Source of the DNA: a virus
Virus record (IMG/VR): IMGVR_UViG_3300040801_002379
Span: 64,001-109,823 of that record
Strand: one strand, 5' to 3'
Length of the DNA stretch: 45,823 nt
Shown piece by piece: positions 14,467 through 20,005 of the stretch. The notes below the pieces were generated by a model that saw only the letters and a list, made by a program, of their open reading frames with translations, was not told where the DNA came from and did no database searches. The translations under genes and the position numbers were made by a program. Within the stretch, counting starts at the first letter, position 1. Each line of letters opens with the position of its first letter.

Positions 14467-16002
14467 CTAACGCTCGGGCCCCCAAGGTGCGAGGTGTTGG
14501 CACCAGTCGTGGAACTGGTGGAGGTCGTCGCAGTAGCTCATCCGGAAGATGGGGTCGGTCGACATTGTGTGCCAGCGCTGCTGCGAGTGCTCCTTGAGCT
14601 TTCGGTGGTGGCAGTCGGCGAAGTCGACCACCACCGCGTACTTCTTGGTCCCCGTCTGCGTCAGGACCCGGTACCAGGCCTGCGTGAGGGTGACGGCGGC
14701 CTTCCCGCCCGCGGCGTAGACCAGAGCGTCGGCCGGTGGAAGGTCGGTCCCCTCACCCACCATGGACGTCCCGATGAGGACCCGGACGTTCCCGTGCTCC
14801 CGGAAGCTGTCCAGAACCTCCCGGATGTGATGCTTCGGCCTGTCGGTCGAGACGAACTCCACCGGGGACACGGTCTGGTTCGGGGCCTTCGAAGGAAACA
14901 TCGGCGCGAGGCGCTCGGCGATGGCGTAGCCCTGCTTCTTGGCTCCGACGAGGACGAGCACCGTCCGTCCAGAGTTGGATAGGTGCTTGGCGATGCTGGC
15001 CACGGCGTCATTCCGGAAGTCGTGCTTCACGATTCCCAAAGTCCCGTGACCGGCTGGCCCGAAGAAGCCGCGGACGCCGGCCTTCTTCGGAACCCGGACC
15101 TTCGGTCCAGAGATGCGGACGAAGGTGCTGTAGCAGGGGACGAGGTGCCCACGTTCCTCCAGAAACTTCGAGTCGACCCGGAAGAGGACCCGGCTGAGGA
15201 AAGCGTGCATGGCCATGTCGTCGCCGGATGACCGGAAGAACGTTCCGGACAGGCCCTTCCGATGCGAGATGTGCGAGCACTTGTCGTTGAGGTGCGAGCC
15301 CCAGCCCTTCTGCGCGAGGTAGTGGTGGGCCTCGTCGCAGACGAGGACGTGTCTGGACTTCCAGAACGGGTCCTTGAGCGTGAAGCAGCCCGCGGCCGTG
15401 GTGACGGTCAGAAGAGCATTGGTGACCTCGGTCTGGTTGCCGCTGGTCACCTGGACGGCGTCGTAGTCCTCGAAGAACGCACGAGCAGCCTTCACCGTCT
15501 GGTCGACGATGCTGGTCGAGGGAGCGACCCAGACCGTCGGAAGGCCGAGACGTCGCACCATCTCGAACGCCGTCCGTGTCTTGCCGGCGCGAGGTGGCAT
15601 CTCCGCCACCCCATCGGGGCTGGCGGTCAGAGCTTCGACCGCGGCCTCCTGGTAGTCGCGAAGCGGAATCGGCTTCGGGTAGCGCTCGGCAAATTCTGGA
15701 TAGGGCTCCAGAGGCGCACGGAGGTCACGAACCTCAAACGGGACTTGAGCTTCGTGCAGCGTCCACATGGCGACGTCGCGAAGTCCAGAAGGAAGCCAAG
15801 GAGGGATGGTCTTCGGCCGATGAAGAAACCGAATCCATCCATCCCAGGCTTTCTCCCGGTCGACGACGTTGTACTTCGGCGCGTGCCCCGTACCCTCGTT
15901 GTGCAAGTAGCAGGTCCGCGCGTCGATGAGGTCCAGAACCGAATCTGGAACGCCCTCCATCGACACGCGAGTCGGGGTGATGGTGAGCTTAGCCTTCTGC
16001 AT
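14467..16002 (-). CDS. SF2 DEAH-box helicase (UvsW-like)
   Basis: 511 residues of a superfamily 2 helicase. RDYQEAAV (115-122) acts as the Q-like motif, Walker A is MPPRAGKT (135-142), motif II is CDEAHH (222-227) and motif III is LSGTFFR (251-257). The C-terminal lobe has VLVGAKKQG, motif V TSMVGEGTDLP and motif VI-like QAWYRVLTQTG. Phage enzymes of this type (T4 UvsW) migrate Holliday junctions and unwind R-loops, switching origin-dependent to recombination-dependent replication. That fits a genome that also encodes RecA and SbcCD. The N-terminal 110 residues are a variable DNA-binding region. It overlaps the upstream gene by 14 bases and has a weak ribosome binding site. Confidence 0.88.
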   Translation of the reverse strand: MQKAKLTITPTRVSMEGVPDSVLDLIDARTCYLHNEGTGHAPKYNVVDREKAWDGWIRFLHRPKTIPPWLPSGLRDVAMWTLHEAQVPFEVRDLRAPLEPYPEFAERYPKPIPLRDYQEAAVEALTASPDGVAEMPPRAGKTRTAFEMVRRLGLPTVWVAPSTSIVDQTVKAARAFFEDYDAVQVTSGNQTEVTNALLTVTTAAGCFTLKDPFWKSRHVLVCDEAHHYLAQKGWGSHLNDKCSHISHRKGLSGTFFRSSGDDMAMHAFLSRVLFRVDSKFLEERGHLVPCYSTFVRISGPKVRVPKKAGVRGFFGPAGHGTLGIVKHDFRNDAVASIAKHLSNSGRTVLVLVGAKKQGYAIAERLAPMFPSKAPNQTVSPVEFVSTDRPKHHIREVLDSFREHGNVRVLIGTSMVGEGTDLPPADALVYAAGGKAAVTLTQAWYRVLTQTGTKKYAVVVDFADCHHRKLKEHSQQRWHTMSTDPIFRMSYCDDLHQFHDWCQHLAPWGPER

Positions 16003-16249
16003 CCAGGTCGCCGTTGTGCACGAGGTCCCAGAACGAACGTGACCCTTTGACCACGTCCTGGAACTTCCGGAGCTTCCGGCTCACGGTCTTGAGCGCGTTC
16101 CGCTTCCGGTCCACGTAGGGGAGCAGATTCAGAACGCCTGCCGCGAGGTCCTTCGCCGCCGGGCTGTCGGTGCCGGACAGAACGTCCAGAGCCATCTCCC
16201 GCAGCTCTAGGAGGCGCTGGTCATCCCATTCGTCAGGTCTGGATTTCAT
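15989..16249 (-). CDS. Hypothetical helical protein
   Basis: 86 residues, with GGAGGAGACG before the ATG at 16249. Almost entirely charged helix (RLLELREMALDVLS ... RKRNALKTVSRKLRKFQDVV). No family recognised. It overlaps the genes on both sides (17 and 14 bases), placing it in the helicase operon. Confidence 0.75.
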   Translation of the reverse strand: MKSRPDEWDDQRLLELREMALDVLSGTDSPAAKDLAAGVLNLLPYVDRKRNALKTVSRKLRKFQDVVKGSRSFWDLVHNGDLDAEG

Positions 16250-16652
16250 CGTCTCCTCCTCTCCACGCCTGGACCAGACTCGCGTACTCGTCCGGCGTGC
16301 TCTCCACTCGAACCTCCCCGATGGGCGTCAGCCCAGGAGGAGCCTCCTTCGGAGGCAGATAGCCCTCGGCGTATTTGGCCTCGGGGGTCTTTTCTGGACT
16401 CTTCGGCACGGGGGTCTTCTTGGCCTGAGGTGGAGGTGGGGTCTCCCAATCCTGGCTGAACCAAAGGATGTTCCTCTTCTCCTTCAGGCCAGGCTTCTTC
16501 GGAGTGACGTCCCACTCCTCCACGAGGATTCTGGACCCAGGTTCCTCTTCCATCTCCTTGGCGTGCCCAAGGCACGCTTCCTTCTTGTTCCAGACTTCCA
16601 ACACGTCTGAACCCTGATTCTGGACTTCACGTACGATGAGGTAGATTTTCAT
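16233..16652 (-). CDS. Hypothetical protein, first gene of the helicase operon
   Basis: 139 residues from ATG 16652 (another ATG is directly before it). The start MKIYLIVREVQNQGSDVLEV looks like a small alpha/beta domain of about 65 residues. It is followed by a Pro/Lys linker (PPPPQAKKTPVPKSPEKTP) and a short conserved-looking end. GGAAAGG lies close to the start. It follows the hairpin-rich non-coding stretch at 16653-16993, which is therefore its probable leader. Confidence 0.7.
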   Translation of the reverse strand: MKIYLIVREVQNQGSDVLEVWNKKEACLGHAKEMEEEPGSRILVEEWDVTPKKPGLKEKRNILWFSQDWETPPPPQAKKTPVPKSPEKTPEAKYAEGYLPPKEAPPGLTPIGEVRVESTPDEYASLVQAWRGGDDEIQT

Positions 16653-16993
16653 CATCCTTTCCCTTCTGGCTGAGGAGAAGGCTCCTCAAGTTTCTGGACC
16701 GTCAGGTCCGGACACACCCATAGCAACCAAGTAGGCTCCTTGAAGGCAGCCCCGTAGGGGGCTCCTTACTTGCCGCAAGCGGCAAGGATGCCCGAGACAA
16801 GCTCGGGCATGGCCGTGTGAGCCTTGAGGCGAACATGGCGGGGAGGGGAGTGGAGCGAGGCTCCCACTGAGCCTAACGTTCCCCAGACCCAAATGCGAGG
16901 TGCAAAAGCCAAACTTTCGTATTTCCTCATCTAGAACGCACACTTACAGAGCACGATTTTTATCCTACATGGCAGGCTATGTTGCGCGGGTAT
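16653..16993. other. Non-coding stretch with an array of hairpins
   Basis: No convincing gene in 340 bp. At least five inverted repeats lie in a row: TGAGGAG/CTCCTCA (16671-16688), GGACC/GGTCC (16696-16709), AGCCCC/GGGGCT (16748-16763), CTTGCCGC-AA-GCGGCAAG (16769-16786) and ATGCCCGAG-ACAAG-CTCGGGCAT (16788-16810, nine pairs). A sixth, imperfect one is AGTGG..CCCACT near 16849-16867. None has a T-tract. CAAGTA (near 16728) can also pair with TACTTG (near 16767) to enclose one hairpin. It could be a structured leader of the helicase operon, an untranslated RNA, a replication origin, or captured host intergenic DNA. Confidence 0.6.
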
Positions 16994-17269
16994 CTACTCT
17001 CCCATCGGGTTCTCCACTACACTCAGCTCCCGGGCGGGGACGGGCTTGATGCGCTCCGCGTTGTAGGCCTGGCCCATCTGACCGGTGACCCAGGCGATGA
17101 GGCACGCAGAGGGGTTCAGGTGGCCCCTGGTGGCTTCATCTAGGTACCCGGTGGTCTGAATCCAGGGAGGGGCCATCGAGGGCCAGAGGACGCCGTCAGA
17201 GGCCTTGCAGGTCGCGACGACTTGGGTCCCGCAGAGGACCACGTACTTCGGGGGCTGGAGCGGGTTCAC
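16994..17269 (-). CDS. Hypothetical protein, GTG start
   Basis: 91 residues from a GTG at 17267-17269 overlapping the upstream stop as GTGA, with GAGG about 8 bases before. The sequence has a beta-like start (KYVVLCGTQVVATCKASDGV) and a glycine/proline-rich middle. No family recognised. It is coupled to the secreted cysteine-rich peptide and may be its partner, though nothing in the sequence shows this. Confidence 0.65.
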   Translation of the reverse strand: MNPLQPPKYVVLCGTQVVATCKASDGVLWPSMAPPWIQTTGYLDEATRGHLNPSACLIAWVTGQMGQAYNAERIKPVPARELSVVENPMGE

Positions 17270-17475
17270 GGCGCCACCTCGTAGCCGGCCGGGACTGCGC
17301 TGACGTCGGCGCAGTAGCCGGTCAGGTCCATGGGCCTCTTGATACAGACGCACCCCGAGCCTCCGCAGAACGCGCTGCTCGCGCATTCCGCGTCGAAGCA
17401 GAGCCCGGCCTCACACCGGTTGTGCCAGACGATGAGCCCCAGCGCGAAGGCCAGGGCGGCGATGATGAGCTTCAT
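17266..17475 (-). CDS. Secreted cysteine-rich peptide with knottin-like spacing
   Basis: 69 residues. An N-terminal hydrophobic segment (residues 2-17) is a signal peptide or membrane anchor. Seven cysteines follow: C21, C26, C31, C37, C42, C44, C55. The run C26-x4-C31-x5-C37-x4-C42-x-C44-x10-C55 matches the loose spacing of inhibitor-cystine-knot peptides, including the C-x-C pair. It would act outside the cytoplasm, where disulfides form. Possible roles are protease inhibition, surface modification or superinfection exclusion, none proven. The ATG overlaps the preceding stop as ATGA, after GGAGAAGAGAC. No TTCTGGA motif occurs nearby, unlike most of the window. Confidence 0.7.
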   Translation of the reverse strand: MKLIIAALAFALGLIVWHNRCEAGLCFDAECASSAFCGGSGCVCIKRPMDLTGYCADVSAVPAGYEVAP

Positions 17476-17642
17476 GTCTCTTCTCCTTCTGACGGCATGT
17501 CCGCCGTCTCTTCGTAGACGACCTCGTCGAGGTCGCGGGTGATGGCTGACACGAGGTCGGCGGTCTCCATCTCGAAGCGCCGCCGTTCCTCTTCGAGGTC
17601 GGCCGTGGTGAACGTGGGCAGGTCGTCAGTCGTGGTAGCCAT
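17472..17642 (-). CDS. Short acidic hypothetical protein
   Basis: 56 residues, MATTTDDLPTFTTADLEEER onward, very acidic, ending in EGEET. The stop overlaps the ATG of the cysteine-rich peptide (ATGA), and the start lies 17 bases inside the upstream gene. The tight packing on both sides and coding-type base use support it although it is very short. Function unknown. Confidence 0.7.
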   Translation of the reverse strand: MATTTDDLPTFTTADLEEERRRFEMETADLVSAITRDLDEVVYEETADMPSEGEET

Positions 17643-17940
17643 CGTCTTCCTCGTACTGGCGCATCAGGGAGGCCTCCTCAGCGGGCGTAGGGCTCCGCTG
17701 GGACTCCGCGTAGCAGTCGCAGGTCCGGGTCCCGCACTCGTGGCAGAACGGCGCGTAGACCAGCTCCTCGGGCGCGTGGGAGCTAGGCATGCCCGGGAAG
17801 TCCATGGCCCAGAGAACCTGGACGCGGGTCCAGTCGAACCCCATCACGGTGCCCACCATGTCCCGGTAGGCGGGGATGGAGTTGGAGTTGGCGTCGGACC
17901 GCCGCACGCGGTCACCAACCTGGAGCTTACGCTTGGTCAT
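17626..17940 (-). CDS. Small protein with KOW/SH3-like start and cysteine cluster
   Basis: 104 residues from ATG 17940, preceded by AGGAGGCCGT. The first half, QVGDRVRRSDA ... MVGTVMGFDWTRVQVLW, has the alternating pattern of small KOW/SH3-type beta barrels that bind nucleic acid or protein. The second half has CHECGTRTCDC, a possible zinc site. Acidic tail. I cannot name a family. It overlaps the stop of the preceding gene as ATGA. Confidence 0.72.
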   Translation of the reverse strand: MTKRKLQVGDRVRRSDANSNSIPAYRDMVGTVMGFDWTRVQVLWAMDFPGMPSSHAPEELVYAPFCHECGTRTCDCYAESQRSPTPAEEASLMRQYEEDDGYHD

Positions 17941-18161
17941 ACGGCCTCCTGGAGGTTCGAGACCTCCTGAAAGAGCTTGGCGGTGTCGATGAGGCACCGA
18001 AGCTGCGAACGCTGAGCGATGCAGCGCTCGGCTGCTCGCGGGTCCATCTCCTCGGTGGCTTCCTGGAGGGAGGTCCCGAGGGTGGTCATCTCGCGTTCCA
18101 TCATGTCGATGACGTGGGCGAGGATGGGGTTGGGGGTGGGGAGGTAGTCGTCGAGTCGCAT
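17937..18161 (-). CDS. Hypothetical helical protein
   Basis: 74 residues from ATG 18161, with GAGGAGAAGTGACC upstream (the stop of the previous gene lies inside this leader). Predicted to be two or three charged helices (ILAHVIDMMEREMTTLGTSL ... AAERCIAQRSQLRCLIDTAK). No family recognised. Confidence 0.72.
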   Translation of the reverse strand: MRLDDYLPTPNPILAHVIDMMEREMTTLGTSLQEATEEMDPRAAERCIAQRSQLRCLIDTAKLFQEVSNLQEAV

Positions 18162-18163
18162 GG

Positions 18164-18646
18164 TCACTTCTCCTCGGGGAGCCGCTCGGCTTCGGTTCCC
18201 CAGCTTTCGCGGTCGGTTCGGTAGGTCACCACCCGGGCGGTGGCGAGGCCGCTGAGGCCCTTTCCAGAGCCGTTGATGGCAGCCCATGCCGGGGCCATTT
18301 CGCGGGCTTCGTGGAGCCCCAGAGCCTTCTGGACCTTGCTCCGTCGACCCATGGGGATGAACTTGCGGCCGAAGCGGTTGGCTTCCGCCTCGTGGAGGAG
18401 CCACACGCATCCGAACTTGCCGTCGACCACCTTGGCCTTCAGGCGCCGCTCGCCCTCGTACAGTCCGGTGAACTCGGCCCGCTTGCCGTTCTCGGTCAGC
18501 TCGGCCTTGGCCTTGGCGAGTTGGGCGCTCAGGCCGGAGCACCACTGGCTGACGAAGCCGTCGGTGTCGCAGCGCTCGAAGCTCTCATGGGCGCGGGTCT
18601 CGTGGGTTTTGGCTTCTTCGCGGTATTCATGCGCAGTCTTGGTCAT
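18164..18646 (-). CDS. Hypothetical protein, first gene after promoter P2
   Basis: 160 residues from ATG 18646 with GGAAGGAGAGCAG upstream. A helical start (AHEYREEAKTHETRAHESFE) is followed by a mixed alpha/beta body with FVSQWCSGLSAQLAKAKAEL and GRKFIPMGRRSKVQKALGL. No family recognised. As the promoter-proximal gene of a set of small coupled genes it is probably expressed early. The same P2 transcript should carry the five genes down to 16994. Confidence 0.75.
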   Translation of the reverse strand: MTKTAHEYREEAKTHETRAHESFERCDTDGFVSQWCSGLSAQLAKAKAELTENGKRAEFTGLYEGERRLKAKVVDGKFGCVWLLHEAEANRFGRKFIPMGRRSKVQKALGLHEAREMAPAWAAINGSGKGLSGLATARVVTYRTDRESWGTEAERLPEEK

Positions 18647-18686
18647 CTCTGCTCTCCTTCCGGGAGCATCCGCTCCCTGCATCTCT

Positions 18687-18737
18687 ACAGTAGCACAACC
18701 GTCCAGAACGTCAAGCAGAAAAACTCAAGTTTCTGGA
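18687..18737 (-). promoter_or_regulatory. Promoter P2 of the three-copy family, with two TTCTGGA motifs
   Basis: Minus-strand TTGACG (18709-18714), a 16-base spacer starting TTCTGGA, and TACTGT (18687-18692) after TTGTGC. A second motif in the opposite orientation is at 18731-18737, 16 bases upstream of the -35 box, separated by a T-rich stretch GAGTTTTTCTG. It serves the gene at 18164-18646 and those after it. Compared with P1, the -35 hexamer and the spacer start are identical. Confidence 0.78.
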
Positions 18738-18745
18738 CTTTTCGT

Positions 18746-18997
18746 TCATGGCTTCCAGGTCCGTTCCGCCCAGAAGGCATGGAGGTCGGTCGGGTGCTCC
18801 TGACAGAGCTTCTCAACGTCTTCCGCGCCGATGATGGTCTTCAGCTCCCAGAACCGGCCCTCGACGAAGGCGTTCCGAATCTGGACGCAACGCTTCCGCA
18901 TGGCTCGGGCCTCGGCTTCGAGCTGCTCGGCTGAAGCCGAAAGGTGTTCGATGGTGGCTTGGCAGGCTTCTCGGGCCCGCTCTTCAGGGGTCAGCAT
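18746..18997 (-). CDS. Hypothetical helical protein
   Basis: 83 residues, helical and charged (LTPEERAREACQATIEHLSA ... AEARAMRKRCVQIRNAF). The start ATG 18997 has AAAGGAG upstream, and the seven bases between that site and the start codon are exactly TCCAGAA, a copy of the window-wide motif. It ends just before promoter P2 and is transcribed from P3. No family recognised. Confidence 0.75.
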   Translation of the reverse strand: MLTPEERAREACQATIEHLSASAEQLEAEARAMRKRCVQIRNAFVEGRFWELKTIIGAEDVEKLCQEHPTDLHAFWAERTWKP

Positions 18998-19010
18998 TTC
19001 TGGACTCCTT

Positions 19011-19181
19011 TCAGACCAGGTGAAGGAGGTTGGGCTTGGTTTCTTCGACTTCGACCACCTCGACGGAGGTCCTGTTGCCGGTGGCGCCTTCGTACTTGAG
19101 GATTTCAGCAGCCAGCTCGGTCACCTCGGTGGTCTCGAAGAGGATGCGGCCGTTGTGATTCTTGAGGCAGAACAGTTTCAT
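19011..19181 (-). CDS. Small hypothetical protein, first gene after promoter P3
   Basis: 56 residues from ATG 19181, with AAGGAGCCTCTG upstream. A compact beta-alpha start (MKLFCLKNHNGRILFETTEV) and an acidic end. Similar in size and position to the other promoter-proximal small genes; no family recognised. Longer readings from 19235 cross the promoter and are rejected. Confidence 0.75.
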   Translation of the reverse strand: MKLFCLKNHNGRILFETTEVTELAAEILKYEGATGNRTSVEVVEVEETKPNLLHLV

Positions 19182-19223
19182 CAGAGGCTCCTTCCGGGGG
19201 AAGCAACCGCTCCCCACGCCTCT

Positions 19224-19273
19224 ACAGTAGCACACCCACGAGGGGTGTCAATCAGAAAAACTCAGATTCTGGA
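19224..19273 (-). promoter_or_regulatory. Promoter P3 of the three-copy family, with an operator-like palindrome
   Basis: Minus-strand TTGACA (19246-19251), a 16-base spacer, and TACTGT (19224-19229) preceded by TGTGC. Instead of TTCTGGA the spacer holds the palindrome ACACCC-CTCGT-GGGTGT, which could bind a repressor. The upstream TTCTGGA copy is kept at 19267-19273, 15 bases before the -35 box, as in P1 and P2, as is the GAGTTTTTCTG stretch. It drives the two small genes at 19181 and 18997. Confidence 0.78.
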
Positions 19274-19277
19274 TGGA

Positions 19278-19300
19278 GACACAAACCCCGGAGTTGTGTC
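19278..19300. other. Hairpin between the structural block and promoter P3
   Basis: GACACAA-ACCCCGGAG-TTGTGTC is a perfect seven-pair stem directly after the last structural-side gene. No T-tract follows on the minus strand, so it is at best a weak terminator; it could also be an operator next to P3. Confidence 0.4.
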
Positions 19301-19305
19301 GCGGG

Positions 19306-19788
19306 TCAGTCGTTGAGGGTGGCGTCCAGAAGAACGCCGAAGCCGAGGGCCACGAAGCCGGAGGCGACCAAGGTGGCGGGGATGACGAAGCCCGGGCGCT
19401 CGTACCACTTCGGCCGGACCTCTTCGAGTCGGTCGAGGGCCGTCTCCGTCTTGGCCTTCTCGGCGTCCAGCTCGATGCGGTGCAGCTCATCTTGGAACCG
19501 GAGCTTCTCCGTCCAGAAGGCCCGGGTCGAGGTCAGCGTGAGCTGGAGCTTCTTTTCAGCTCGCTCTTTGCCCTGTGCCAGGCTGAGCGCGAGGTCGGGC
19601 TCCAGTAGCTGTCCAGAAAAGGGAGCTGGACAGTCCTCGTCGAGCTGGACCGCGCGCATGGGCTCGGACCCAGCGACGGGGTGCGCGCACTCAGAGGCGC
19701 GTGCCGACGTCAACCAGGTACTTGCTGAGAGCAGCAGGGTCAGAGCGAAGGCGCCGAGCCGCCTCTTTCTGATGTTCATCCAGAGCAT
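19306..19788 (-). CDS. Exported protein with C-terminal membrane segment, possible spanin partner
   Basis: 160 residues. Residues 1-31 form a signal peptide (basic start, then LGAFALTLLLSAS, then a small-residue stretch ending near SARAS). A periplasmic part with a coiled coil follows (KERAEKKLQLTLTS ... ELHRIELDAEKAKTETALDR). Residues about 132-154 are a membrane segment (GFVIPATLVASGFVALGFGV). There is no clear lipobox, so it is not a standard outer-membrane spanin. It overlaps the next gene upstream by 98 bases in another frame, the arrangement typical of spanin pairs. ATG 19788 has GGAGAAGCTCG upstream. Confidence 0.6.
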   Translation of the reverse strand: MLWMNIRKRRLGAFALTLLLSASTWLTSARASECAHPVAGSEPMRAVQLDEDCPAPFSGQLLEPDLALSLAQGKERAEKKLQLTLTSTRAFWTEKLRFQDELHRIELDAEKAKTETALDRLEEVRPKWYERPGFVIPATLVASGFVALGFGVLLDATLND

Positions 19789-19996
19789 CGAGCTTCTCCT
19801 TGTACTTCTCCTCGATGCGGCGGATGGCCTCCTCGTGGCCGAGCTTGGCCTTGAGCTTGTTGGCTTCCGTCTCCGCGTCGATGCGCTTGAACTGCTTCTT
19901 GAGGTCCGGAGGGTCCACCTTCCCTCCAGAAAGCACGAAGAACAGGACGCCAGCGATGGCGCCCAGAATCGCTAGAATGTACCAAAGCCACTTCAT
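19691..19996 (-). CDS. Membrane-anchored coiled-coil protein, inner-membrane spanin-like
   Basis: 101 residues with one N-terminal membrane segment (residues 4-22, WYILAILGAIAGVLFFVL) followed by a charged coiled coil (FKRIDAETEANKLKAKL ... KYKEKLDALDEHQKEAARRL). This is the layout of an inner-membrane spanin (Rz), which spans the periplasm at lysis. GAGGAGAGACC precedes the ATG. Overlap with the exported gene downstream supports a pair. No endolysin is visible beside it, so the lysis role remains inference. Confidence 0.6.
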   Translation of the reverse strand: MKWLWYILAILGAIAGVLFFVLSGGKVDPPDLKKQFKRIDAETEANKLKAKLGHEEAIRRIEEKYKEKLDALDEHQKEAARRLRSDPAALSKYLVDVGTRL

Positions 19997-20005
19997 GGTC
20001 TCTCC

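Noticed and set aside
16686-16728. 14-residue leader-peptide-like frame (TTG start after AAGGAG)
   Set aside because: Good spacing to AAGGAG but only 14 codons, with no codon pattern pointing to attenuation.
16766-16930. 54-residue frame (MRKYESLAFA...) inside the hairpin stretch
   Set aside because: No ribosome binding site, mixed third-position use, and it runs through two perfect hairpins; non-coding DNA is more likely.
16684-18737. 15-base match (CTCAAGTTTCTGGAC) between 16,684 and promoter P2 at 18,723, considered as a fourth promoter copy
   Set aside because: At 16,684 there is no -35 or -10 box at the expected distance; only the upstream motif part matches.
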